The notes under the pieces are model-generated. The model did not search any database. It saw only the letters and a list, made by a program, of their open reading frames with translations, and had not been told where the DNA came from. The position numbers and the translations under genes were made by a program. 18,922 bases of DNA from Schoenoplectus triqueter (Eukaryota > Streptophyta > Magnoliopsida > Poales > Cyperaceae), in assembly GCA_964058805.1 (NCBI GenBank), contig CAXKVV010002110.1:1-18922 (forward strand), given 5' to 3'. Positions 1 through 8,547 of the stretch are shown here, one piece after another. Numbering within the stretch: the first letter of the stretch is position 1; every line of letters starts with the position of its first letter.

Positions 1-640
1 GTCTCATTTCAATATATAATATCACCAAAATATGTGAGTTATTTTCAATGGTATATTCTATAGATTTATATTATAATTTTTCGGTGCTTGAGCAGTTAGG
101 ACACTAATTACGCACAAAGATGAATGAAAATACATTAAAAACTATACGTTTTTGTTATCTTTTTGAAGTTTTTTAACATTTATTGTCTCATTTTAACACA
201 TAAAATCACAAAAATGCACAATAATATTTTGAATGATATCCCCTATTCATTTATATTATCATCATCGTGTTCTCAACCTTTTCTTACACAAATAGTGTTA
301 ATTGATCAACACAAATGCATTAAATGTGTATTTCACTTTATACAAATATTATATCATTTGGAGTCTCATTTCAATAAATAAAATCATCAAAATATATAAT
401 GATATTTTAAATGATATATTATATAGATTTAGATTATAATATTTGTGTGCTCGAGCCGTTAGAATATGAATTATGCACAACGATGAATACAAATACATTA
501 AAAAGTATACTTCTTTTGTTTGTTTATTCAATGTTTCTACCATTTATAGTCTTATTTCAACACATAAAATCATCAAAAATCACAAAGTTATTTTTAATGA
601 TATCCCCTATTTATTTATATTATAATCATTTAGATAATAA
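1..640. repeat. Satellite-like tandem repeat, four ~182-bp units
   Basis: Units begin with the same phrase (GTCTCATTTCAA or GTCTTATTTCAA, then A/C-rich ATAAAATCA) at 1, 185, 363 and 549, giving spacings of 184, 178 and 186 bp. Inside the units, TGATATCCCCTATT..ATTTATATTAT recurs near 235 and 598, and GATGAATACAAATACATTAAAAA or a variant recurs near 120, 304 and 482. Units 1 and 3 resemble each other more than their neighbours, as do units 2 and 4, which suggests a ~362-bp dimer. The last unit decays after about 640. The array may continue to the left of the window. Nucleosome-length monomers are typical of plant satellites, but I do not recognise the family. The ORFs crossing it are not credible genes. 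Confidence 0.7.
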
Positions 641-685
641 TCATTTATTAATGATGTTTACTATGTATTTATATAATATTCATTT

Positions 686-783
686 ATTAATGATGTCCCC
701 TATGCATTTTGGTGATTTTTCGTATCATAAAGGTTCGAGAATAAAATTATTATTATATAAATGAATAGGGGACATCATTAATA
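686..783. repeat. Inverted repeat made from satellite fragments
   Basis: The phrase TTAATGATGTCCCCTATGCATT at about 686-707 has a near-perfect reverse complement at about 762-783 (AATGAATAGGGGACATCATTAA), one mismatch over 22 bp. The spacer is about 54 bp. The same CCCCTAT core is the one found in the satellite units at 235 and 598, so this looks like a satellite fragment that was re-inserted in inverted orientation at the edge of the array. Confidence 0.6.
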
Positions 784-940
784 ACAAATATGCATTGTGT
801 TCTAGAACCAAAATTTTATTTCATTAGATGTATTAATTGCAATATTTTTGAATACGAATTTTTGTATACGGAAGGCCATTGTATATTATATATGTGGTAT
901 GCGGACGCACGTGAAGATTTATTTATATATATATATATAT

Positions 941-1320
941 AGAGTGGAGATACTGTGAGCTTAACTCAAAAAATATATTAAATCATCACAAAATTTTAAT
1001 TTATCATTCTCATTAAATTCTTTATAAAAAATCTTGTGGGATGCAAAAATTTGGAGTGTTTTGAGCTTTTTAAGTCACTGTTTTTAATTTTTGAAAATGA
1101 TGTTCAAGTATTGAATATATTATTATTATTTTTAGAGCTGATATTCAAAAATTAAAAACCACAACTTAAAAAGCTCAAAACGCTCCAAATTTTTGTATCC
1201 CATGAGATTTTCATATAAAGAATTTAATGAGAATGATAAATTAAAATTTCGAAATGATTTGATATATTTTTTGAGTTAAGCTCACGGAAGGCCTCCGTGA
1301 GCTTAAGCTCACGGTATCTC

Positions 1321-1324
<4 letters not shown>
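941..1324. mobile_element. Long-hairpin (foldback) MITE, copy 1
   Basis: The left end GTGGAGATACTGTGAGCTTA and the reverse complement of the right end (GTAGAGATACCGTGAGCTTA) match, and the arms keep pairing inward. The arms are roughly 944-1098 and 1142-1323, with a ~40-base loop, so nearly the whole ~380-bp element folds on itself. It is non-coding. It sits in a (TA)n tract on both sides (about 923-942 and 1324-1366), which hides any target duplication. The right arm carries about 30 extra bases with two small palindromes, one of them the perfect GTGAGCTTAAGCTCAC at 1303-1318. Superfamily is unclear; TA flanks allow a Tc1/mariner relation. It is related to the element at 10271-10661. Confidence 0.75.

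Positions 1325-1366
<42 letters not shown>
1324..1366. repeat. (TA)n microsatellite
   Basis: About 21 TA dinucleotides directly follow the right terminus of the foldback MITE. A shorter TA run lies at the left terminus, so the element was probably inserted into a TA tract or the tract expanded from its target site. Confidence 0.9.
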
Positions 1367-1367
<1 letters not shown>

Positions 1368-2163
1368 GTAAAAAATATATTAAAAGAAAATTTCAACTAT
1401 AACATAAAGAAATTGCAGCCTCTAACAATAAGATGAAAAAAGTATTGAATATAACTCCTAGGTCTAGGTTTGGATCTCAGTGAGAGACTGAGAGTTAATT
1501 AAATTCTTTATTTTTTATGAATGTATATAGACAGCATAATCTCTATATATGAATAAAAATTATATATTTTAGACTGCATGACATTCTGATTATTGATTTG
1601 TCTACTACATACGTATATTCTGATGAATATGATCCATTAACCACATTTAAAAATAGTGATTTATTATCGTGCTTGTCGATACGTGCGATAGTTGCACATC
1701 ATTAATTATATAAAGGAAATTAACTTGTATTCATAAAATTAATCAATCAATCATTGTTTTTTTTTTCTACAATACCAATAATTAACTTGTATTGGATGAG
1801 AATCCTTTTTCCTTGGTGCCAATAATTATAGTTTGAAAAATTGAAGGGAATAGTTCTTGAACAATAACATTTTTAAAGATGGCTCTCATTATTTAATGAC
1901 ACGGATGTTATTTTCTTTCTATTCTATCATTCGCCCTATAAAAAATAGTTTATAATAACATAAATTAATTTAAGAAAATACACCGTTATATCTCAATAAG
2001 CTTACGTCTCAGTGAAATTTTCAATTAAAAAATAATATGTAAAATAAAAATGTTTCCAAGTAAATCCGAAACAGTGTGCGCAATTGTGAAGAATCCGAAA
2101 GCTAAACGAGCATTCAGGACATCACTATTTCTATTTTTAATATATTAAAAGGACACATTCATT
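1367..2163. other. AT-rich intergenic sequence, no gene seen
   Basis: No coding region, RNA gene or intact element could be supported. The only structure noted is a short duplication of AATTAACTTGTATT (near 1719 and 1782) around a T-tract. Confidence 0.6.
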
Positions 2164-2171
2164 ACTACACA

Positions 2172-2602
2172 TAGGGGCCGATCTAAAAGTGTTCAAGGGG
2201 GCAACTGTCCTCTCTGGATTTTGAAAAATAGTGTTTTTCGGTAATGTTTTTGGCAATTTGTCCCCTTTAAAAAAATTTTGCCTCCTGAATTGTCTGATTA
2301 TTGTTATTAAGAAAAAATATTTAATATCGTGCATAATTAAATAATTATGCAAAGATATCAAAATATAAAATTACATAGACGAAAATTTTCTTCATCAACT
2401 TAATTATCTATTACTTTGAGCTTTATTTTGTTGTTATTTTTAATATATAAAATGATATTATTTTAATATTTTTTTATTAGGTAAAAATATATATTAAATT
2501 ATTATTATTTTATTTAGTACCCGATTAGTTAATGAATTTGAACCCGATAAACTATTATAATCTGGTAATTATCTCCTGACTAAAATTTTACATCCGCTCC
2601 TG
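2172..2602. mobile_element. Possible non-autonomous hAT fossil
   Basis: The left end TAGGGGCCGATCTAAAA and the reverse complement of the right end (CAGGAGCGGATGTAAAA) agree at 13 of 17 positions and resemble the CAGGGGCGGA-type termini of many plant hAT elements. The phrase TTCAAGGGGGCAACTGTCC just inside the left end is also typical of that group. The 8 bp on each side (ACTACACA and ACTATGAG) match only in the first four bases, so a target duplication is at best decayed. No transposase coding sequence is visible. Confidence 0.4.
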
Positions 2603-2610
2603 ACTATGAG

Positions 2611-2991
2611 TATGAAAATGACTTTTTTTTTCAAAGAAATATCATGTACACGCAACGGGCAATTTTGATATATGCATCCACCTAGGCTTGTCTACATGCA
2701 GGTAATTAAATGAGAACAGCTGAAAATAGGCAGTTACAAAAATATACATAATTTTATTTATTTATTAAAGCAAAATATGTAAAATTATTTTCATTCATAA
2801 TAATTTAAATTAATATTCATAAGTAATTTAATTTTTTTTGCTATTATATAGATTTGAGTTTATTTATACTTAATTATAATAATATTAAGTAATGCTAATT
2901 AGAAAGTATGTATATTTATTAATTGATAGCAATTGTATTCTAAAATGCTCATATTTATTATACATATTGATAGACCTTGAACGCCCTAGGA
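2611..2991. other. AT-rich intergenic sequence, nothing recognised
   Basis: Low-complexity A/T sequence between the hAT-like fossil and the LTR. I see no ORF, RNA gene or clear repeat structure. Confidence 0.6.
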
Positions 2992-3338
2992 TGTTGGTAT
3001 TGAAAGGTCAATATAGTGCAAGAATATAAAGAACCTAAGGTAGAAATGTATAAACCAATTTGGGACTTAATGTTCAAGTGTAATGGCAGCGGAATACGAT
3101 TTAAATCAATTCAATTCTCACAAGAATATAGCAATCAAAGAAATGTGAGAAAAAAAAGTAAAGATAAAGCAAGAACACAAGATGTAACGGAGTTCGGCTT
3201 TAACAATGCCTACGTCTCCGGGACTCTCAACCTCTAACAATTGAGGTTGAGCTGATATATTTAAAAAAAAAAGGTTTTTTACACTTGTAGAACTTGGTCC
3301 CTTACAAAAATGGGTTGTCAAGCCTATCGGTAACAAGA

Positions 3339-3425
3339 GTGACAACACACTCAAAAGGTAAGTGACAACACACTCAAGAAAGGTGAGTGACAACACACTC
3401 AAAATGTGAGTGACAACACACTCAA
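3339..3425 (-). repeat. Short tandem repeat in LTR R/U5 region
   Basis: On the plus strand GTGACAACACACTCA starts at 3339, 3362, 3387 and 3410, giving spacings of 23, 25 and 23 bp. A degenerate fifth copy (GTGAGCACTACAGCTCA) begins near 3434. It lies 140-230 bp downstream of the LTR TATA box in the minus-strand sense, so it would be transcribed as part of the leader. Confidence 0.9.
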
Positions 3426-3567
3426 GAAAATGTGAGCACTACAGCTCAAAAGAATGTTTTCAAGAAGATCATGAAGGATCAAGTTGGGAGAATATAGAGA
3501 AACTAGATAGAGCTTGAACAAGGATTTGGCTAATTGAGTGTTTCAATCTTTTGAATTATTTCTCTCA

Positions 3568-3576
3568 CTTTATATA
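3568..3576 (-). promoter_or_regulatory. LTR TATA box
   Basis: TATATAAAG on the minus strand is a good plant TATA box. It lies between the palindrome array (upstream, U3) and the tandem repeat and U5 motif (downstream), where a copia promoter belongs. The start site would be expected near 3535-3545. Confidence 0.55.
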
Positions 3577-3697
3577 TGGCTAGTAAGCTCTCTGTAGTAA
3601 TGATTTCGCTAGATAGATCAAATTCAATTGCATATTTTTCAGTGAGAGAGGTGATCCTTTTAAAATAGATTTTCTGAAGAAACTATTTTTCAGCCTG

Positions 3698-3974
3698 AAC
3701 CGTTATAACGGTTTACGAATCGTTATAAAGGTTTAGAAAGAATAGTCGTTGGATCAAATGAGCTGAAACGTTATAACGATTTATCAAATCGTTATACGTT
3801 TCATGAATCGTTGTAACGATTACAGAATCGTTATACGTTTAACAAATCGTTATAACGATTACTGAATCGTTACATAACGATACACTCTGGTTTCTTTGAG
3901 AATGTTTCTGCCTTAGAATATTTTTGAGTATTGAGATGAACCGTTATAACGGTTGCTAAACCGTTATAACGATT
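3698..3974. repeat. Phased array of ten AACCGTTATAACGGTT-type palindromes in LTR U3
   Basis: Copies of AA(C/T)CGTTATAACG(G/A)TT or close variants start at 3698, 3718, 3766, 3787, 3806, 3826, 3845, 3865, 3939 and 3959. Spacings are 20, 48, 21, 19, 20, 19, 20, 74 and 20 bp, so most are about two DNA helical turns apart. Those at 3698, 3845 and 3939 are perfect 16-bp palindromes. Several others are one-sided variants (AATCGTTATACGTTT). The half-site CCGTTA fits the plant MYB core CNGTTR. The array ends 121 bp upstream of the LTR TATA box. It is probably an enhancer-like block that binds a dimer or paired factors; the binding protein is inference. Confidence 0.9.
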
Positions 3975-4222
3975 CACTGGGCAGAAACATTTTTCTTGTT
4001 GTTTAAGCTCAATTTATCTTGACCAATTCAACCCAGTTTGAGTCTAACTAAATCTAAACCTAATGCAGTCTTGATTAAACTCTTGTATCCCAGCACTAGT
4101 CTTGGTTCTTGTGCACTAGTTCATTTGCATGTTAATCCCTGCACAAAACTCAAACAAGATAAATTATAAAATTCAAGATTATTTTGCAAATCGACAAATC
4201 AAAAAAGATGTTAAGTGTAACA

Positions 4223-4739
4223 CATATTTATATCTATAAGAAAATAAGAAATAAACAAAAGAAACTCAAATAAATTTAAATAACGTTTTTTTCTTTTTGA
4301 AATACCTAGAAAAAAAAACTCTAACATTTGACTGTCTGGCTTGAGATTGATTTTTTTTTTTTTTAGAACACTTCCTGCTCATAGATTTTATCGGAAGAAA
4401 ATCAGCTATATAATGAGTGGAATAAATTAATATTACTTTTTTTTATCAAATTTAAATCATTAGATGTGGCTTAATTACTTCCCATCCTAATATCCCAGTG
4501 CATGTTCATAGGAGAGTGCATTTTATATTTTTATCTAATCCAGTAATTTCGATTTAGTTGGATCGCGGACTTACGTTCCACAACAAATTTGTTTAACAAG
4601 AGAAAAGCTAATTTTTCACAGATTTAGATTTTCAACATCAGCTAGAAGACTGGAAGCTAGATTTACACGAAAAACTTAACACTTTCTCCCAAAAAAAAGG
4701 TAAAAAAAAAAGAAATTCTGAATATCATACAATGGATGT
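4223..4739. other. AT-rich intergenic sequence, nothing recognised
   Basis: No gene, RNA or clear mobile element was found. Poly-T and poly-A runs occur at about 4350-4365 and 4700-4710. Confidence 0.6.
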
Positions 4740-5560
4740 ACTATCCACTACGCCATGTCGTGTCGTGTTTAAAATTGATAGAGGGGCGGAACAACACGGT
4801 TATAACACGACGCGAATAAGACACGTCGTGTTTACCGTATCATGCTTAATTATATCATGTATAATCGTATCATGTTTATGCAATATAACATGACTTAATC
4901 GTGCTAAATATATCTTAATCATAATAAATATGTCTTAATAATGTATAATCATATTCTTCATAGTTGTACATATATGGATTTGAGTATCTCGCAAATGGAC
5001 TTTCTTTCTCACATGCTAGTTCATCTCTGGTATTCTTTTACTCGATTCAGAACTTAATTACAGTGGTAACTTATTCTCAATCAATTGAGTACATTCACGA
5101 TTTGTCTTGAAATATATTTTCTGTATAGTCCAAATCTTTCAACAAAATCAGAGCCTGAAATATTTTTTCATCCAATCTCGTTCTTTTGTCAGTTAAAACT
5201 TTGTTAGCTGCGCTGAAACATGATTCAGAAACTACTATAGATACCAGAATGATAAAAATATTATATGGATGCTAAAGTTGGAAACATACCCTTAACTTAA
5301 TGTCAAAATTATAAAATACTGAATTCGTATCGTGTCGTGTCGTGTGATATTCTTGTTTCGTGTCGTATCCTATCGTGTCTAAATTATGAACCGTTATGTG
5401 CCGTACCTTATCGATTTTAAAAAAAAATCAGATACGATACGATTAAAGTACATATCTAAAATTATACCGTATTGTATCCAACAACTATATTATACCGCTC
5501 TCAAACCATATCATTCCGTATCATACTCGATCTGAACATAAATTTAGAACACTACGGTAC
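4740..5560 (-). mobile_element. Non-autonomous hAT derivative with CACGAC-type subterminal repeats
   Basis: Both flanks of the transposase fragment at 5095-5271 are rich in short CGTGTCGTGTCGTGT or CACGACACG words and TCGTATC variants (about 4755-4870 and 5325-5530). Clusters of such subterminal repeats are a known feature of plant hAT elements, where they serve as transposase binding sites. The interior has lost almost all of the transposase gene. I could not define terminal inverted repeats or an 8-bp duplication, so the outer limits are approximate. Confidence 0.55.
5095..5271 (-). pseudogene. hAT transposase C-terminal (dimerisation) fragment
   Basis: The minus strand encodes 58 residues before a TGA at 5095-5097. 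The segment contains ILVSIVVSESCFSAANKVL, then DKRTRLDEKIFQALILLKDL. This matches the hATC dimerisation region found at the end of hAT transposases: a V-S-x-V-x-S-E-S-x-F-S-A core, then a K-R-x-R-L segment and an A-L-x-x-L-K-D helix. Directly upstream in the same frame is a stop codon (TAG, complement of 5272-5274), and no further transposase domain (BED finger, catalytic DDE region) can be read nearby. It is therefore a broken remnant and not a gene. Family assignment is firm; the subfamily is not determined. Confidence 0.8.
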
Positions 5561-6103
5561 ATCAGCACAGTAATATAAAATTCATACTGCCGCAGCGCCG
5601 CTATGGTTGTTAGTAGTGGAAAATAATGTAAAATTCACGGTGCCACAAATGCACAGAACGCGAGAATGTGGATGTAAGGTTATGGCTCCACGTTAATGTA
5701 ATTACTGTTCTCTTTTGTCTTAACTGGTCAAATTAGATGTCAGCACTAGTCAATTAGTCTTGCTTCGGTTCCTGCCTCCTATTATTATTACTTTTTTATA
5801 TTTAATGACGGTCTAAGAAAACCAACAAATTAGTGTACGGTTCAATAATCTATATCTAACTTTTCAGTCCTGCTCCCTTAGTCCCCTTTGTATACATCTC
5901 CTGCATTAACACAAGATAATCACTGCCATTATTATTGTCCATATGTAGAGTTCAATCTGATATATTATGAGTTACTTTAATTTTCATATTTATTTTTATA
6001 TAATGCCGAACTACAAAGACACTTATAAGGAATAGAAACAGAAAAATATAATAACGAACGGGGTTCCATCTATTTTGACCTAATCAAACAGTACAAACAT
6101 TTT
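5561..6103. other. Intergenic sequence, nothing recognised
   Basis: Slightly less AT-rich than the neighbours around 5580-5700, with a GC patch CTGCCGCAGCGCCGC near 5588. No ORF, RNA gene or element could be supported. Confidence 0.55.
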
Positions 6104-6121
6104 AGAATTAAATGGTACATA

Positions 6122-6257
6122 AGAACCAGACTTTGGTCTAGTGGCAAAAGACAACATCCTATGTGTGAGAGGTCATGAGTTCAAAACCCGGATTGGAGGT
6201 CCTTATGGACAATTATGAAATTTAAGAGCTGACTCTTATCTTTCCGATAAAAAAAAA
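6122..6257 (+). mobile_element. tRNA-derived SINE with intact target-site duplication
   Basis: A ~136-bp unit runs from a Pol III-like head (AGAACCAGACTTTGGTC) to an A-rich tail (TTTCCGATAAAAAAAAAA). It is bracketed by perfect 18-bp direct repeats, AGAATTAAATGGTACATA at 6104-6121 and 6258-6275. Long duplications plus a 3' A-tail are the signature of LINE-assisted retroposition. Internal A and B boxes fit a tRNA-derived promoter. It encodes no protein. The perfect duplication points to a fairly recent insertion. I do not assign a named plant SINE family. Confidence 0.88.
6134..6188 (+). promoter_or_regulatory. SINE internal Pol III promoter (A and B boxes)
   Basis: The A box is TGGTCTAGTGG at 6134-6144, close to the tRNA consensus TRGYNNANNNG. 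The B box is AGTTCAAAACC at 6178-6188, close to GGTTCGANNCC with the CpG changed to CA. The A box starts 12 bases into the element and the boxes are ~34 bases apart, as in tRNA genes. No tRNA cloverleaf was found, so this is not a functional tRNA gene. Confidence 0.75.
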
Positions 6258-6275
6258 AGAATTAAATGGTACATA

Positions 6276-7600
6276 TATTCAACTAATGTGAGTATTTTTC
6301 TAAAAGATTTATCATGGGAGAATCAAACACGTTAAAAAATGAAACACCTTTTTCTTATATGCAATTTATAGTTTCCCATTATCACAATGCAAATTGTCTG
6401 ATTTGTTAACGAGGAAGTGCAATTTCTTGTATTTATTTTTGTAATATAGGTATTTATTTCTCTGACGAATTTTTTTTTTGAAAAAAATACGCTAAAAGAT
6501 GGTTTGCTAGAACAGATCTCAAATGAAAAATAATATCATTGTGAAGCTTAAGTGTACAAACTATTATTTTCTTCTTATTGACTACATTTCTGTCATATCA
6601 GTCAAATATAATATTGAATAAGCAAACTTTGCATTAATCTCGTTCCAGTGACATTCTACCGTTTGACGGAGTAAAAGTGCTTTTTAAAATCAAGTTTAAC
6701 GTTTTTTATTCTGATTATTTCATCTATTTATTTTAATTAAACGTAACCGCTTTAAGATGATCTAACAATTACTCCGCTTTAATTTTACTTCACTTGTCAA
6801 ATGACAGTAGTTTGAAAATGATTTTGGTGTGAATATGATCAGTCATGGGAGTCCACGAAAAAAAAACGAAATAAAAATAAAATGCTGGCTTAATAAAATT
6901 GTACTTTACTGGTTGTTGTTGATCTCTATCCTAAAAGTTAGAGAATCACAATGATATGAAAAATTAATAGAAAATAAAAATATTTTCCACAACATCTTAC
7001 AATTTTAGAAATATTTGCCTTGGTGAAATAAATAGAATCATAATTATTTAAAGCGATTATGTGTTATCATATTCTGTAAAAGGTATAAAAACATTCTGTT
7101 CTTGACGAAATAACAAACAAAATGTTTGAAATCTCGCCACGTGTACTTAGAGTTTTAGATATAGATTTCCAGATCTTTATATACCTTAAATTGCATTCCA
7201 ATAATAGTTCTACATTCATATTAGTAGTTTCTTCAAGTATATTTTTAGTAATAACAGATAATAAGTACTCATTTTATTTTTTTCATACATAATTTAACTA
7301 ACTAGATGCATTCATTTTGTAATCATAAAATTAATTTTAAGAATTATAATTTTTTATGTTCATACATCAAACACGAAAATTAATAAAATCAATGATTTTG
7401 ATTCATAAGTGAGAAACTTTAACTTATAAATTAAAAAATAAATTTATGACAGACATCAAAATTTTATAATGTGGGGACCCTTCTCTAGAATGATGAATAT
7501 TGTTTAAAGAGTTGGATATGGAGGATGCGCTACTGGTGCCCATTATCAGCTCGCTCTACTCATTTAATATCGAATTTATTTACCTCAAAATAAGCTCAGT
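6276..7600. other. Upstream region of the MAKR gene, AT-rich
   Basis: No gene was found. A G-box/ABRE-like CCACGTGT lies at 7137-7144, about 610 bp upstream of the MAKR start. The core CACGTG (7138-7143) binds plant bHLH and bZIP factors; relevance here is unproven. Around 6645-6815 weak inverted similarity is visible (CTACCGTTTGACGGAGTAAA against the complement of TTTACTTCACTTGTCAAATGACAGTAG), which could be an old MITE. Confidence 0.5.
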
Positions 7601-7610
7601 TAAAAAGTAG

Positions 7611-7620
7611 GGATAAATAG
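7611..7620 (+). promoter_or_regulatory. Candidate TATA box of the MAKR gene
   Basis: GGATAAATAG is the best TATA-like element within 200 bp upstream of the gene. It would place the transcription start around 7640-7655 and give a ~100-base pyrimidine-rich leader (TCTCTCTAACTGC, CCTTTCTTTTGTCCC). The element is weak and other starts are possible. Confidence 0.35.
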
Positions 7621-7752
7621 TTCGGGGACCCATGTAACAGTCTCTCTAACTGCATTTATCGCACTTAGCTCCTTATCCTTTCTTTTGTCCCGTTCAAACT
7701 TTAAATGATACCTCTTCTCCCTCCTTTTTGCACAAGAGCAAAGCGCTTGGCC

Positions 7753-8547
7753 ATGGCTAAAACCCTCTTTGCTCCTCCTCTAATCACAATAAAGAAAGAC
7801 TACATAGACATGGATCTTAGCCCCAAAATTTTGAATCCTTCAAAAGATAGTGAAGATTTTGAGTTTAAAATGAGCTCAAACAATGCAGAGAGAGAAATTG
7901 GCACATATCCGGCCGATGAACTTTTCTACAAAGGAAACATACTCCCTCTGCAACTGCCACCAAGGCTTGAACTTGTTCAGAAAATTTTCCATGAACCCCT
8001 CTCCAATTTCTCCAAGGATATACCAATTGATGAGTTCAAAGAACAGCCACCAGCTAAATCGTTCCCTAAAAAGCATTGGCCAAAGAGGCTCAAGTTTTTC
8101 AAACAAATCCATTTGAGTTCAAAAGTTAAGGCCTCAAGAGACTATCTCAAGTCCCTATTTGCCAAACCCAACACCTCCATTGAAGAAGATCACGACCGGT
8201 TTGGTGCTAAGTTGATTAGCATTACACTAAAAAGCACCATTAATAGAGATAAATCTCTAGAAGAGGGGACCATTCATAGGAAATCCTTCTCAGGTGTAAT
8301 CCGGAAGCGGTTGACGGGCAAATCTTCGCAAGTGTCGGGTCTGTCGATGTGTTCTTCGAGTGATTTGAACCGGTGGTTGGAGGAGGAGAGCTCAATTCAA
8401 GGAGCTATTGCATACTGTAAAAAGACCCAGGAAAATTTGGTACCAAGTAGAAGAAGTGTTAGTGATTTAAGTTTTTCTTCATTTGCAGGACCTAGGCTTT
8501 CAGTGGGTTCTGAAAATCAGGAAAGAGAGGATATTTCTAGGGGTTGA
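7753..8547 (+). CDS. MAKR: Membrane-associated kinase regulator (MAKR/BKI1 family)
   Basis: Intronless 264-residue protein. Family landmarks occur in order. Residues 16-20 are DYIDM, the MAKR N-terminal acidic motif. F36-E37-F38 is followed by S41. Residues 52-79 contain PADELFYKG and ILPLQLPPRLELVQKIF, the conserved MAKR box. Residues 106-138 form a lysine-rich stretch (KKHWPKRLKFFK, then SKVKASRDYLKSLFAK) with a conserved tyrosine at 131; in BKI1 such a segment holds the protein at the plasma membrane until tyrosine phosphorylation releases it. Residues 214-226 (SIQGAIAYCKKTQ) correspond to the C-terminal kinase-interaction motif of BKI1. Relatives regulate receptor-like kinases in brassinosteroid, auxin or peptide signalling; the partner here is unknown. 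I chose the ATG at 7753 because GCCATGGCT is a strong context and DYIDM then lies at the usual distance. An in-frame ATG at 7705 in a weak context would add 16 residues. MAKR3/MAKR4-like is likely; the exact orthologue is uncertain. Confidence 0.93.
   Translation: MAKTLFAPPLITIKKDYIDMDLSPKILNPSKDSEDFEFKMSSNNAEREIGTYPADELFYKGNILPLQLPPRLELVQKIFHEPLSNFSKDIPIDEFKEQPPAKSFPKKHWPKRLKFFKQIHLSSKVKASRDYLKSLFAKPNTSIEEDHDRFGAKLISITLKSTINRDKSLEEGTIHRKSFSGVIRKRLTGKSSQVSGLSMCSSSDLNRWLEEESSIQGAIAYCKKTQENLVPSRRSVSDLSFSSFAGPRLSVGSENQEREDISRG

Larger units (their letters stand above)
2992..4222 (-). mobile_element. Ty1/copia (Sirevirus-like) LTR, probably solo
   Basis: Read on the minus strand this has LTR architecture. 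It starts TGTTACAC (4222 downward) and ends CCAACA (2992). U3 carries a palindrome array (3698-3974), a TATA box TATATAAAG lies at 3568-3576, and U5 (about 3237-3170) contains GGAGACGTAGGCATTG followed by AGCCGAACTCCGTTACATC and TTGTGTTCTTGC, phrases characteristic of copia LTRs. Length is ~1.23 kb. No primer-binding site follows the 3' end, no polypurine tract precedes the 5' end, and no gag-pol sequence is nearby, so a solo LTR is the best reading. The expected 5-bp flanking duplication is not visible (TAGGA against CATAT), so the boundaries or the solo status may be wrong. Assignment to Sireviruses is from sequence style, not from a database comparison. Confidence 0.6.

Noticed and set aside
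163..764. Three overlapping ORFs at the left edge
   Set aside because: They cross the satellite-like repeat units and have low-complexity composition.
3016..3402. ORFs of 73 and 94 codons near the U5 motif
   Set aside because: They lie within the LTR and include the CACACTCA tandem repeat; an LTR interpretation explains the sequence better.
6134..6188. Possible tRNA gene
   Set aside because: A and B boxes are present but no acceptor stem or anticodon arm can be formed; the 18-bp flanking repeats and A-tail show a SINE.
6645..6815. Weak inverted similarity, possible old MITE
   Set aside because: Matches are broken and no target duplication is visible, so I could not support an element.
7876..8116. 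ORFs of 77-78 codons overlapping the MAKR gene in other frames
   Set aside because: They are shadows of the coding sequence; the MAKR frame has clear family motifs throughout.
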